Numbered from the stretch's first letter, positions 8,601-15,430 are shown. The stretch: DNA of 27,580 nt from an uncultured Desulfuromonadales bacterium (GCA_947259685.1 CAMYNC010000070.1:1-27580); one strand, 5' to 3'. The notes: generated by a model from the sequence alone, not told the origin. Numbers and translations are program-made.

Positions 8601-9591
8601 GATCTGCATCGGCGGCAACACCCCGGACGAATCCTATCTGAACGCCAGATCCGTTTTGCGGGTCGCCGAACAGGAGAAAGTCGACTCACTCCACCCCGGT
8701 ATCGGATTTCTGTCGGAAAATGCCGATTTCGCCCGTCTCTGCCGCAATCGCGGTATTAACTTCGTCGGCCCCTGGTCCTCCAGCATGGAGCTAATGGGTA
8801 ACAAGACCAACGCCATCGACACCGCCACCAAAGCGGGAGTCCCAGTCGTCCCGGGCAGTCATGGCATTATCGACACCGTGGAGACCGGCATGAAGGTCGC
8901 CGAAACCATTGGATACCCGGTTCTGCTCAAAGCCGTCCACGGCGGCGGCGGCAAAGGAATCCAGGTGGTGGAGAAACCCGAGGCTTTCCGCGAAATCTTC
9001 TTCACCCTCTCCTCTGAGGCCCGGGCCGCCTTCGGTTCGGGGGATATCTACCTGGAAAAATACATCACCAATCTGCGCCATATTGAAGTCCAGGTCCTGC
9101 GCGACACCCATGGCAACTGCAAAATTCTCGGCCTGCGCGACTGCTCGGTTCAGCGCAACAACCAGAAGATCTTTGAAGAATCGGGCTCAACCATGTTGCC
9201 TGATAACCTCGAGCAGGATGTGTACAACTTTGCCGAACATATCTCCAATCAGTGTGATTATATCGGTGCGGGAACTGTCGAATTTATCTTCGACCTAGAC
9301 AATACCGCCATCTATTTCATGGAGATGAACACTCGACTTCAGGTTGAGCATCCCGTCACCGAAAAGGTGTCCGGGGTGGATATCGTCGCCAACCAGTTTA
9401 AGATTGCCGGGGGCGAATCGATCGCGGATCTCACCAGCAACCCTCAGGGCTACGCGATTGAAGCGCGCATCACCGCAGAGCGCACCGCTGTTGACGGTTC
9501 ACAGCCTTCAGTATCCCAAGTGGTGATCATATTACGGTCATTAAGATGGTCGATACCGGTAAACCGATCACCCCCTACTACGACTCGCTGA
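5614..9591 (+). CDS. Fused acyl-CoA carboxylase, main part (AccA-like, AccD-like, biotin carboxylase); frameshifted at 3' end
   Basis: This 1325-codon frame covers most of a single-chain biotin-dependent acyl-CoA carboxylase (acetyl- or propionyl-CoA to malonyl- or methylmalonyl-CoA). In order: an AccA-like carboxyltransferase half (about residues 104-265; VVTFIDTPGADAGE, GNGYSGGAIPLA), a linker of about 450 residues with no recognised domain, an AccD-like half (about 724-900; FVSSGGMQTKEGAGS, GDCTGGAQASF), then biotin carboxylase from about 946 with the ATP-grasp loop HGGGGKGIQVV at 1109 and the catalytic MNTRLQVEHPVTE. After AERTAVDG the frame leaves homology (out-of-frame tail ending at 9591), while the expected continuation VIKMVDTGKPITPYYDSL lies in another frame from about 9495. 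The ATG at 5614 has AGGAG 10 nt upstream; a TTG at 5605 is too close to it. As read, this part lacks the biotinyl domain and cannot be complete. Confidence 0.85.
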   Translation: MSKAPTIDRFFELAEHLASDFSLTKGVSRSNRDRQRQEVEVALEGLVEHQTVEETTKRLKSLDVDSYIRETVEPSEQKNRTGFKAILKQLKLKIIDEISFGPLHCVEAEFDFNGRQRRLCLLGQERNTNNGVWGPEHHRKAIEIVRKYERYAVPVVTFIDTPGADAGELANADNQAHSISHFIAEMTNLNVPSVGIILGNGYSGGAIPLASTNIILSVRDGVFNTIQPKGLAAIARSFDLSWQECAKYVGVSAYELYQQGFVDGIIDYVPGEKGPQLENLRQAIVSAVVAVEKRAVAFVKETDGVVDHYRASLNRYINPSEKLKVLESLSALSLTHNPTEYFSVFGITYRYLRYLSLRGRIQSTSSANFSRSTNLARPKGDLSKRVQEELASAFANWQENPLIIRYDDLLLKSYKTYLDRKEHTGAERGRLSKLVLGDPSENFAKAQRTTYLTYGFHLHNLWKAGSQNNFIALIKYLGSTAATSTGSDASEMSVLDVITLPDFREGMIQECQNFIVFDLVYDQIITDLRAIAAEAKDTNTFSQKSFQALLESSIQAATTKLKTMLGEETVVEIFLEDNFYSWLNTLLQHPKMKDFIRPVQEWKKIQYPRISEPLFAIVTFLFEKLLPEYCEAEREGRKYDGRIKLRDIGMKDFWNRLTTAYNDLLIQDVLLQDKRSKNCRFEAIISEFFTDFKELDGELMTADPANFPGFRLSIEKALDNGVKPCGVITGLAKLKKEGDHPAARVGVLVSNLDFQAGAFDMASAQKFCNLLLQCARRKLPVVAFVSSGGMQTKEGAGSLFSMAIVNDRITRFVRDNELPIICFGFGDCTGGAQASFVTHPLVQTYYFSGCNMPFAGQIVVPSYLPSTATLSNYLLGTPGAMQGLVKHPFNKDLDQQLRAIDPAIPAPAESVMDVCRRVFKGLYLPDAAATAIEAQTLVDERALIKPVKRTLIHARGCTAAKLIQIAQQEGIEVVLVQSDADMDSAVAGQLTEKDTLICIGGNTPDESYLNARSVLRVAEQEKVDSLHPGIGFLSENADFARLCRNRGINFVGPWSSSMELMGNKTNAIDTATKAGVPVVPGSHGIIDTVETGMKVAETIGYPVLLKAVHGGGGKGIQVVEKPEAFREIFFTLSSEARAAFGSGDIYLEKYITNLRHIEVQVLRDTHGNCKILGLRDCSVQRNNQKIFEESGSTMLPDNLEQDVYNFAEHISNQCDYIGAGTVEFIFDLDNTAIYFMEMNTRLQVEHPVTEKVSGVDIVANQFKIAGGESIADLTSNPQGYAIEARITAERTAVDGSQPSVSQVVIILRSLRWSIPVNRSPPTTTR

Positions 9592-10151
9592 TCGCGCAGA
9601 TAATCGTCACCGGCGAAAACCGCGAGGATACCATTGATAAACTGCTTGCAGCCCTGGAGAACACGGTCATCAATGGCGTGCATACCAATATCCCGTTGCT
9701 CAAGCGGGTCCTGAAAGATGCGACCTTCCGCAAAGGGGACTATAACACCCAATATCTGAACGGACTGCTTGAGCGCATTGAGGTCCAGGAGATGATCACG
9801 GAGGGCGATGCGGCCTCCGGCTCCGCCCAGGTGGCCCTCGATCGATCTGCTGTGGAGATCGAAGGCAGCACCGAACTCAAAGTTATCTCGCCATCCACCG
9901 GGGTCTTCTATGATGCGTCATCGCCCAGCGAACCCCCATTCGCCCCGGTCGGTGCCAAGATCAATACCGGAGACACTATCGGCCTGCTGGAAGCAATGAA
10001 ACTCTTCTCCCCCGTCTCGCTTAAAAGCTGCAGCCCGGGGGGCAGTTTCTACGACCATGAAAAGGAATATGAAGTGGTTCGGGTCATTCCCACACCAGGC
10101 CAGGCCGTCAACAAAGGAGACCTTTTGTTTGTCATCAAAGAGGCGGGCTGA
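9546..10151 (+). CDS. Fused acyl-CoA carboxylase, C-terminal part (biotin carboxylase end and biotinyl domain) in shifted frame
   Basis: This is the continuation of the carboxylase gene in a different frame. Homology in this frame starts at about 9498 (TAFSIPSGDHITVIKMVDTG), 48 bases before the first ATG at 9546. It holds the C-terminal lobe of biotin carboxylase (TPYYDSLIAQIIVTGENRED, INGVHTNIPLL) and a biotinyl domain with the EAMKLF acceptor, the modified lysine being codon 9999-10001. No ribosome site precedes 9546, so separate translation looks unlikely. It overlaps the upstream frame by 46 bases. Between AERTAVDG in one frame and TAFSIP in the other, the expected conserved FxPSPG-type segment is missing. 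This points to an out-of-frame deletion of roughly 30 bases (3n+1), or an assembly fault, rather than a simple one-base error. Confidence 0.75.
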   Translation: MVDTGKPITPYYDSLIAQIIVTGENREDTIDKLLAALENTVINGVHTNIPLLKRVLKDATFRKGDYNTQYLNGLLERIEVQEMITEGDAASGSAQVALDRSAVEIEGSTELKVISPSTGVFYDASSPSEPPFAPVGAKINTGDTIGLLEAMKLFSPVSLKSCSPGGSFYDHEKEYEVVRVIPTPGQAVNKGDLLFVIKEAG

Positions 10152-10281
10152 AGGTTTTTAGGGCGAAAGGAGCCGTTGCTCTGAGGTTTTCTTTGTAAGC
10201 CCCTACTTTATCGTGCCATGTGATGCGACAAAAATTTCAGATATTTACTAGCTTACCCAAAAGAAGGAGGAGAAAAATATT

Positions 10282-11025
10282 ATGGCTAAGTTTTCGGGAA
10301 AGATTGCTGTTGTAACTGGCGGCTCCAGAGGGATCGGTGCATCCATTGCCAAAGGGCTTGGAAGAGAAGGCGCGACTGTAGTGATCAATTACAACCACAG
10401 CCGCGAACACGCTGAAGCGGTTGTGGAAGAAATCAAAGCCATGGGAAGTTCGGCCATTGCGCTGCAGGCCGATATCTCAGAAGCCGAAGAGACCAAAGTT
10501 TTCATCGAGAAAGTATTGGCTGATTTTGGCAGGATCGATATTTTGGTGAACAACGCCGGGATTACCCGGGACAAGACGTTCAAGAAAATGTCTTTCGACG
10601 AATGGCATAAAGTCATCGATACCAACCTGTCCTCGGCCTTCAACACCTGCAAGGTTGCCCTGCCGTCGATGCTTGAACAAAAATACGGCCGCATTATCAA
10701 TATCAGTTCGGTTATCGGTCAATCAGGTGGATTTGGCCAATCGAACTATGCTGCGGCAAAAGCAGGTCTGATAGGCTTCACCAAGTCTCTGGCTCTGGAA
10801 ACGGCAAAGGCCGGTATCACCGTCAATTGCATCTGCCCAGGGTATATTGCCACGGAGATGGTTGCCGCGATGCCCCAGAATGTTCTGGATGCGATCACCG
10901 CCCAGGTTCCCATGAAAAAATTGGGTGAGCCCGAGGAAATTGCCAAAGGGGTGCTTTTTGTCTGCGAAAGTGAGTACATGACGGGACAATGCCTCAACCT
11001 GAATGGCGGGCTTTACATGCAGTAA
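10282..11025 (+). CDS. phaB: Acetoacetyl-CoA reductase, short-chain dehydrogenase
   Basis: The 247-residue SDR reduces acetoacetyl-CoA to (R)-3-hydroxybutyryl-CoA, the monomer for PHB synthesis. The cofactor loop is TGGSRGIG (12-19), and the catalytic set is Asn115, Ser143, Tyr156 and Lys160. INYNHSREHAE after the second strand, with no acidic residue there, suggests NADPH. The segment SSVIGQSGGFGQSNYAAAKAG and the ending LNGGLYM are closer to PhaB than to general FabG. A strong GGAGGAG site lies about 10 nt before the ATG. The gene sits 130 bp after the carboxylase and is followed by a terminator at 11151-11193. FabG activity cannot be ruled out, but the phasin and phaEC genes 4-6 kb away favour PhaB. 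Confidence 0.87.
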   Translation: MAKFSGKIAVVTGGSRGIGASIAKGLGREGATVVINYNHSREHAEAVVEEIKAMGSSAIALQADISEAEETKVFIEKVLADFGRIDILVNNAGITRDKTFKKMSFDEWHKVIDTNLSSAFNTCKVALPSMLEQKYGRIINISSVIGQSGGFGQSNYAAAKAGLIGFTKSLALETAKAGITVNCICPGYIATEMVAAMPQNVLDAITAQVPMKKLGEPEEIAKGVLFVCESEYMTGQCLNLNGGLYMQ

Positions 11026-11150
11026 ACAATCTACTGAAAGCCCAATCCTTGCTCACTTTCTCGTGCCAGGGATAGACCAGGCCAAGACGACCAAGCACAA
11101 AGATATTCGCGTCGGCTAGGTATAATATGGCCCAATGCGGCCATCGATAA

Positions 11151-11193
11151 TGAACCCCGCTGCCCTTTAATGGGTGGCGGGGTTCACATTTTT
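11151..11193 (+). terminator. Rho-independent terminator after phaB
   Basis: A perfect 10-bp stem, TGAACCCCGC (11151-11160) with GCGGGGTTCA (11177-11186), is followed by CATTTTT. A short inner CCC/GGG pairing extends it. It ends the phaB transcript about 130 bases after the stop codon. Confidence 0.85.
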
Positions 11194-11255
11194 CCTAACA
11201 GAATCTGCGTGATTTATTTCGATATGAGACAGGAGGTCATTTCAACAGAAAATGC

Positions 11256-11289
11256 AAAACGACCCAACCATTAGGAGTCAGGTTGGGCC
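11256..11289 (-). terminator. Terminator for the thiol-redox operon
   Basis: A perfect 7-bp stem, CCCAACC (11263-11269) with GGTTGGG (11281-11287), lies about 50 bases past the stop of the DsbA-like gene on the minus strand. It is followed on that strand by TCGTTTTGCATTTT. The T-run is interrupted, so strength is uncertain. Confidence 0.6.
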
Positions 11290-11336
11290 ATTATTGTCTT
11301 ACTGATGGTGATGTCTAAGGCATGAGTTCAACCGAA

Positions 11337-11990
11337 TCAGTTCGGATATTTTGCATCAAGTTCAGATTGAATCAATTGTTGTAATTGTCTGTAGCCAAAG
11401 GTCTGGAGCGGTTTTCCATTAACAAAGTAGCCAGGAGTTTTTTTCACATTCAGTGCTTTCACATCGGCCATGTCCTGCTCAATGATTTTTGCAATAGCGG
11501 GGTCATGCATATCTTTCTTGATTTGTTCCACATCCACGCCTGCTCTGGGCAGAAATTCCCATAATCTATGCGGCTGATAGTTATGGTGACTGGCCCAAAC
11601 ACTCTGCGATTTAAACATTACATCCAAGGTTTCCCAGTATTTCCCCTGCATTCTGGCAGCTTCAAGAATCTTGACAAAATTATCGGCGCCCTCATGGAAA
11701 GGGGCGTAGCGAAGAACCAGTTTGATTTTACCTGGGTTGGCGGCCATGATCTGTTTGATAAAAGGTTCAAAGGCGGCACAGGTTTCACAGGCCGGGTCCA
11801 TAAACTCAACCAGATAGACTTTCGCATCATCGCTGCCACGCGTTTGCGAATGGTCTCTGACGAAAAGTTCAGCATTTTTTTGGGCCATAAACCCATACTT
11901 TTCAACCTGCTGATCTTTATAATAATTGCTGCCGATCACAAAAGCTAAGACCAGGACCAGACATGCGGAACCGAACAGTGCGTATTTCAT
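11337..11990 (-). CDS. DsbA-family periplasmic thiol:disulfide oxidoreductase
   Basis: The protein is 217 residues with an N-terminal membrane anchor or signal (residues 4-20), placing the thioredoxin fold in the periplasm. The active site is Cys68-Glu-Thr-Cys71 in MDPACETCAAFEP, and the cis-proline loop is KKTPGYFVNGKP. This is the thioredoxin_4/DsbA-like branch; CETC is, as far as I recall, usual for it. It would introduce disulfides into exported proteins and be re-oxidised by the DsbB encoded just upstream. The ATG at 11990 overlaps the dsbB stop as ATGA and has AAGGAGAAC upstream, so the pair is translationally coupled. The frame is open 38 codons further, but those lie inside dsbB and are not real. 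It is the last gene of the operon before a terminator. Confidence 0.87.
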   Translation of the reverse strand: MKYALFGSACLVLVLAFVIGSNYYKDQQVEKYGFMAQKNAELFVRDHSQTRGSDDAKVYLVEFMDPACETCAAFEPFIKQIMAANPGKIKLVLRYAPFHEGADNFVKILEAARMQGKYWETLDVMFKSQSVWASHHNYQPHRLWEFLPRAGVDVEQIKKDMHDPAIAKIIEQDMADVKALNVKKTPGYFVNGKPLQTFGYRQLQQLIQSELDAKYPN

Positions 11991-12427
11991 TTTGATGTTC
12001 TCCTTTTCAGGATAATTAAAAGGGCTATTATTGTCGAAAATGCGAAAAATGAAAGCATTGGGATGGAAATAAAACCAAACAACTCGAAGTACTTTTCCGT
12101 GCAAGAAACGCCCTTCGAGCAGGGCTGGATGTTCTCCGGGATAATTCCTGCGTAGAGCAGGGAGTGGTAAAAGGCCGTCAACCCACCCGCAATGGCTAAA
12201 GGCAGGGCGTACTTGATGACACTTTTATCAAATGCGGGGAAAAGACCCGCTGCAAAAATAAAGATTAAAGGAAACAAGCAGATCCTCTGATACCAGCAGA
12301 GGACACAGGGCTCATACTCCAAAACAGAACTGAAAAAGACGCTTATCGTGGCTGACACGCTGACCAAAAGCCAGCACAGAAAAAGCAGCGTCCAGTTAGT
12401 ATTTGTTGCTTTGTCAGTTTGTGACAT
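11987..12427 (-). CDS. DsbB-family disulfide bond formation membrane protein
   Basis: The 146-residue inner-membrane protein has four predicted membrane segments. Its first cysteine pair is Cys41-Val-Leu-Cys44, in PCVLCWYQRICLFP, a clear DsbB/BdbC signature. The second pair is Cys103 and Cys109 in the second periplasmic loop (QPCSKGVSC). It should pass electrons from the DsbA partner to quinone. The ATG at 12427 has GGAGAAG 6 nt upstream. A TTG at 12442 is also in frame, but it forms part of that ribosome site. It overlaps the DsbA-like gene by 4 nt and lies 71 nt after ccdA. Confidence 0.9.
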   Translation of the reverse strand: MSQTDKATNTNWTLLFLCWLLVSVSATISVFFSSVLEYEPCVLCWYQRICLFPLIFIFAAGLFPAFDKSVIKYALPLAIAGGLTAFYHSLLYAGIIPENIQPCSKGVSCTEKYFELFGFISIPMLSFFAFSTIIALLIILKRRTSK

Positions 12428-12498
12428 ATCTAACTTCTCCAAAATCGGGCGATGATTGACACCTAAATCGCCGAAAAGTGCCCCTTTTCATCAAGAAA

Positions 12499-13248
12499 CT
12501 ATCCCTGTACCGGAATCCACCGGTAAAAGAACATGGTGATTGGCCCCAGTAGGTCGAACATGAGCATGAAGCCGACAGCAATCAGCATGATACCGGTGCC
12601 GCTTTCAATCAGACGGATGTGCTGACGAAATCGCTTGAAAGCGGTCAGAAACTGGTGAAAGAGAAGGCCCGAGAACAGGAAAGGAATTCCCAGCCCCAAA
12701 GAATAGAGCGCAAGCAAACCGACACCTTCACCAACCTGCCCGGATGAAGCTGCCACCATCAGAATTGAAGCGAGAATCGGTCCAATGCAGGGAGTCCAAC
12801 CGGCAGCAAAGGCGATACCAACAACGAATGTGCCGATAAAGCCACTCGGTTTTTTGTGGAGTTGGACACGTTTGTCTCCAAGGAGGACCCTAAAAGAAAA
12901 TAAGCCGGTCATATGAATACCAAACAGAAGAATCAAAAACCCGCCGATTTTTTCAATCCATCCCAGCCCCTCGCGCAGGTAGACTTGAATCTGACTGGAA
13001 GCAATGCCGGCAATAGCGCCAAGCAAAATAAAAATAATGGAAAACCCCAAAATGAAGCAGAGCGAATGGAGAAAAACCGTCAAACGGACCTTGGCATTGG
13101 GCTGCGCTTCATCAAGTTGACTAAAAGACAGCCCGGTAATATAGGTCAGGTACGATGGAATCAGCGGCAACACGCAGGGGGATGCAAAGGACAAAATCCC
13201 GGCGGTAAACGCAATCCAGTAAGTGATATCAGCTGTTTCCTGTAGCAA
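12499..13248 (-). CDS. ccdA: CcdA-type cytochrome c biogenesis / thiol-reductant membrane transporter
   Basis: The 249-residue protein has about six membrane helices and belongs to the DsbD transmembrane family. Two conserved cysteines lie in mirrored helices, Cys25 in FASPCVLPLIPSY and Cys154 in GWTPCIGPIL. These carry reducing equivalents from cytoplasmic thioredoxin to periplasmic partners such as the ResA/TlpA protein encoded 4 nt upstream. The start is TTG at 13248, with AAAGGAT about 8 nt before it; no ATG is available near this N-terminus, and MLQETADITYWIAFTAGILS matches family starts. The family assignment is firm; the gene symbol is by family, not by tested function. Confidence 0.9.
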   Translation of the reverse strand: MLQETADITYWIAFTAGILSFASPCVLPLIPSYLTYITGLSFSQLDEAQPNAKVRLTVFLHSLCFILGFSIIFILLGAIAGIASSQIQVYLREGLGWIEKIGGFLILLFGIHMTGLFSFRVLLGDKRVQLHKKPSGFIGTFVVGIAFAAGWTPCIGPILASILMVAASSGQVGEGVGLLALYSLGLGIPFLFSGLLFHQFLTAFKRFRQHIRLIESGTGIMLIAVGFMLMFDLLGPITMFFYRWIPVQG

Positions 13249-13252
13249 TTGG

Positions 13253-13774
13253 TTATCCTTTAGTCAAGCTCTTGAAATAGGCGATGGTCTTGGAACTGGA
13301 CCAGTCGAGAGGGCCAATGATCTTCTCAGCAACGATCCCATCTTTTCCAACGATAAAAGATTCTGGGAATTTGAACACTCCGTAACGTTTCTGCACGACA
13401 CCCTGGTCATCATAAAGGATGGGAAAGGCATGGGGTGTCTTCTCCAAAAAGGCCGGCACAACATTTCTACCATTTTCTTCTGTATTGATCGCCAGCATGA
13501 CAAAATCATCACCAGCCATCACCTCGTTGAGTCTCTCCATCGAAGGCATCTCTTTTATACATGGCGGACACCAGGTCGCCCAAAAATTTACCAGGACAAC
13601 CTTGCCCCGCAAAGCCGACAAAGACACCTGATTGCCTTTTGTATCTTCAAGTTGAAAGTCAGGGGCCGCATCGCCAGCAACCACTGATGAGGCTTCTGTA
13701 GGGAGATTGGTGTAAATGTAGACAGCACCGCCTACCAACACGCTGATAACAATAAGTAACACCAGACGACTCAT
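13253..13774 (-). CDS. TlpA/ResA-family periplasmic thioredoxin-like protein
   Basis: The 173-residue protein has an N-terminal anchor (residues 4-21) and a thioredoxin-fold domain of the AhpC/TSA-TlpA type. The active site Cys69-Pro-Pro-Cys72 lies in VNFWATWCPPCIKEMP, and the cis-proline region is FKFPESFIV. Such proteins reduce apocytochrome c or other periplasmic thiols using electrons from CcdA, which is encoded next. The ATG at 13774 has AGGAAAGG upstream. It is the first gene of the resA-like, ccdA, dsbB, dsbA-like operon. A 6-bp inverted repeat (ACAAAG at 13821-13826, CTTTGT at 13834-13839) lies upstream and might be regulatory. Confidence 0.9.
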   Translation of the reverse strand: MSRLVLLIVISVLVGGAVYIYTNLPTEASSVVAGDAAPDFQLEDTKGNQVSLSALRGKVVLVNFWATWCPPCIKEMPSMERLNEVMAGDDFVMLAINTEENGRNVVPAFLEKTPHAFPILYDDQGVVQKRYGVFKFPESFIVGKDGIVAEKIIGPLDWSSSKTIAYFKSLTKG

Positions 13775-13931
13775 ATTGAACCTTTCCTCTTCTCAGTAGT
13801 TACAGGACATTTTTATTCATACAAAGCCACCGACTTTGTCATATGGAATCGGTCCGAAGGTAAGGTTTAGTCCCTACCATGAAACAGGTCAGAAACAGTA
13901 ATGATTGCGGTTTGACTGCCCGATAAATGAT

Positions 13932-14387
13932 TTAATATCGAAGGACAACGGTGCGCAAGGCGGCCAGGACTTGTGGAGGAGGCAACTGGTGCGCGAAAAA
14001 TGTGCTTCCTGGCCTTTCAGCACTCACAATTTTAGCTGGAAGGAAGGGAAAAGCGGGCGTGCTGATATCAGTGACAGAAGCTTTATTTTTCGAGCGATTC
14101 TGTTTTGGGGGAGTGATTACTGAAGAATAAACAGGGGAATCAACGCAGTCGTCCATGTCTGAGGAAAATATTACGCTTGACTTGGGAGCCTGTTCGTTAG
14201 GTTGATTTCCTTCTGGTCCTGAGTGGCAAGGCGTCCAGCACTTGCCACTTAGATTGGATTCCAGGTGGGAAAAGGTTCCGGCTTCCTTGCACCAAAAAAA
14301 CGCATTTCCGGTACTGGTAATGAGCAGCAAATAAATCAGAACAAAAAGCCGCACCACCCATTTTGAATGTAGAGAGTTTGCCAGCAT
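13932..14387 (-). CDS. Hypothetical exported Cys-containing protein
   Basis: I do not recognise this 151-residue protein. It has a clear signal sequence (residues 11-29, hydrophobic, ending STGNA) and then a polar mature part with Cys33, Cys50, Cys54 and Cys81 (FWCKEAG, GKCWTPC, DDCVDSP). The rest is rich in Ser, Pro and Lys. It lies upstream of, and in the same direction as, the TlpA/ResA-CcdA-Dsb genes (157-nt gap). It may therefore be a substrate or accessory of that redox system, or bind metal or heme; this is inference. No good ribosome site precedes the ATG, so the start is uncertain. Confidence 0.55.
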   Translation of the reverse strand: MLANSLHSKWVVRLFVLIYLLLITSTGNAFFWCKEAGTFSHLESNLSGKCWTPCHSGPEGNQPNEQAPKSSVIFSSDMDDCVDSPVYSSVITPPKQNRSKNKASVTDISTPAFPFLPAKIVSAERPGSTFFAHQLPPPQVLAALRTVVLRY

Positions 14388-14749
14388 AAAAGAGACTTGA
14401 GAACCTAAGATTCATTCAGTGGTTTTGTTGTTTTGCATTTCCATACCAATTCAAAAGCCCACACAGTTCATGACTTAACTGCAATGCTTAAAGGTAGAGT
14501 ATATTATCATCGAAAATGTCAGGGAGGGGCAAGGGGATTCTCCCCAGTTTGCACATGTGTATTTGCATCAGTATGTTTTTTGGTTTTCTTGAACCGAGGA
14601 GCCAAGCATCCTGCCAAAAGAGGGAATCCAACTGCCAGAAACGCCTCCTTTTTGATGATTCCACAACCAAATAAAAAACCCTGCATAGACAAATGCAGGG
14701 TTTTTATTTGGACCTAGACCGCCCCGGGGGGCGGCATTTTTAAACTGGT
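14388..14749. other. Intergenic region between the exported protein and the phasin
   Basis: No supported gene is present. A plus-strand frame at 14433-14717 has no ribosome site or family and runs into a terminator. Apart from that terminator (14671-14709), a GC hairpin lies at 14719-14734 (CCGCCCC with GGGGCGG) followed on the plus strand by CATTTTT; with no plus-strand gene before it, its role is unclear. Confidence 0.5.
14671..14709 (-). terminator. Strong bidirectional terminator after the phasin gene
   Basis: A perfect stem, CCCTGCAT (14679-14686) with ATGCAGGG (14693-14700), has a 6-nt loop and A/T tracts on both sides. On the minus strand it is followed by TTTTTTATTT and lies 40 bases after the phasin stop codon. 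It should work in both directions. Confidence 0.9.
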
Positions 14750-15277
14750 TTATTTAGCAGCAGCCTTAGTTGCTTTCGGAGCAGCAACGGCGGCATCTGC
14801 CATAACCTTTTTAGCAAACTCAAAGTTCTTGGTCACGAGACCTTGAAAAATTTGAACATTGCTGTTGAGGGCTTGGTTCCAGAACTCAACCACCGGCTTG
14901 ACTTCTTTAGGAAGCTGCTCCGAAGTCTTGGTGAACAATTCGACAGCCTCTTTCTGCATTGCACTGGCTTGGCCGAAAGCGTCGTTGTAGAAGCTTTCCA
15001 TGATTTCGATCCCCTTCACCGGGGCGTCTTTGGAGGTCAGGTCGATCTCCAGGCCAGCTTCCACACTTTTCTGCAGGTTGTTCAGACCCTTTTGATTCTC
15101 CTTGAAGAAAGTACCAACGGCTTTTTTGCCTTCTTCGGGAACATTAGGTACGGCACCCATCAGCTGATCAGCAGCCTTGGCAGTTTGATCAGAAAAAGAG
15201 TTGAGCGCTTCAAAGCTGGTCTTAACGGCGTTTTTGTTGAAATCCAAAATGTCCTGAGCAATCTTTTCGTTTTGCAT
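14750..15277 (-). CDS. Phasin family PHA granule-associated protein
   Basis: The 175-residue, soluble, mostly helical protein has the phasin_2-like pattern: an amphipathic N-terminal helix (ILDFNKNAVKTSFEALNSF), a central helix (MESFYNDAFGQASAMQKEAVELF) and an Ala/Lys-rich tail (AAVAAPKATKAAAK). There are no cysteines and no signal peptide. Phasins coat PHA granules and set their number and size. AAAGGAG precedes the ATG. The gene is divergent from the XRE regulator and has its own promoter (15347-15374) with an inverted repeat over the expected start of transcription, and its own terminator. Together with phaE/phaC this marks a working PHA locus. Confidence 0.88.
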   Translation of the reverse strand: MQNEKIAQDILDFNKNAVKTSFEALNSFSDQTAKAADQLMGAVPNVPEEGKKAVGTFFKENQKGLNNLQKSVEAGLEIDLTSKDAPVKGIEIMESFYNDAFGQASAMQKEAVELFTKTSEQLPKEVKPVVEFWNQALNSNVQIFQGLVTKNFEFAKKVMADAAVAAPKATKAAAK

Positions 15278-15321
15278 GATGTTTCTCCTTTAGTAATTAT
15301 TGAGTTTCAAATTTGTTGGCT

Positions 15322-15339
15322 AATGCTCGCTGAAGCATT
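15322..15339. promoter_or_regulatory. Perfect inverted repeat at the phasin promoter, candidate operator
   Basis: AATGCT (15322-15327) and AGCATT (15334-15339) form a perfect 6-bp repeat with a 6-nt spacer. It lies just downstream of the predicted phasin -10, over the expected transcription start, where a repressor would block initiation. The XRE regulator encoded divergently is the natural candidate. A related imperfect repeat (AGCATT at 16462-16467, AACGCT at 16471-16476) lies just before phaE. Confidence 0.45.
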
Positions 15340-15346
15340 GTCGCAA

Positions 15347-15374
15347 CTTAAACAAACTTTAAATGTTCTGTCAA
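15347..15374 (-). promoter_or_regulatory. Predicted sigma-70 promoter of the phasin gene
   Basis: On the minus strand a perfect TTGACA (15374-15369) is followed after 16 bases by TTTAAG (15352-15347, four of six matches). It points at the phasin start codon about 70 bases away. The -10 is weak, so the exact hexamer is uncertain. Confidence 0.5.
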
Positions 15375-15401
15375 GGGAAATATTCTCATTTTATTTACAT
15401 A

Positions 15402-15430
15402 TTGCCTTTTTATCTCTTCATTCGTATAAT
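15402..15430 (+). promoter_or_regulatory. Predicted sigma-70 promoter of the XRE regulator gene
   Basis: TTGCCT (15402-15407), a 17-base spacer and a perfect TATAAT (15425-15430) point at the regulator start 85 bases away. It is back to back with the phasin promoter. Confidence 0.65.

Noticed and set aside
9485..9545. Programmed ribosomal frameshift joining the two carboxylase frames
   Set aside because: No slippery heptamer is seen at the junction, and conserved residues are missing between the two frames, which a frameshift would not explain.
11121..11126. Perfect TATAAT after phaB
   Set aside because: No -35 lies at a proper distance, and it is followed by a terminator rather than a gene on the plus strand.
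14433..14717. A 94-codon plus-strand frame
   Set aside because: It has no ribosome site or family resemblance, and its end runs through the phasin terminator.
14719..14734. GC-rich hairpin followed by a T-run on the plus strand
   Set aside because: There is no plus-strand gene before it that would need a terminator, so it is noted in the intergenic entry but not called.
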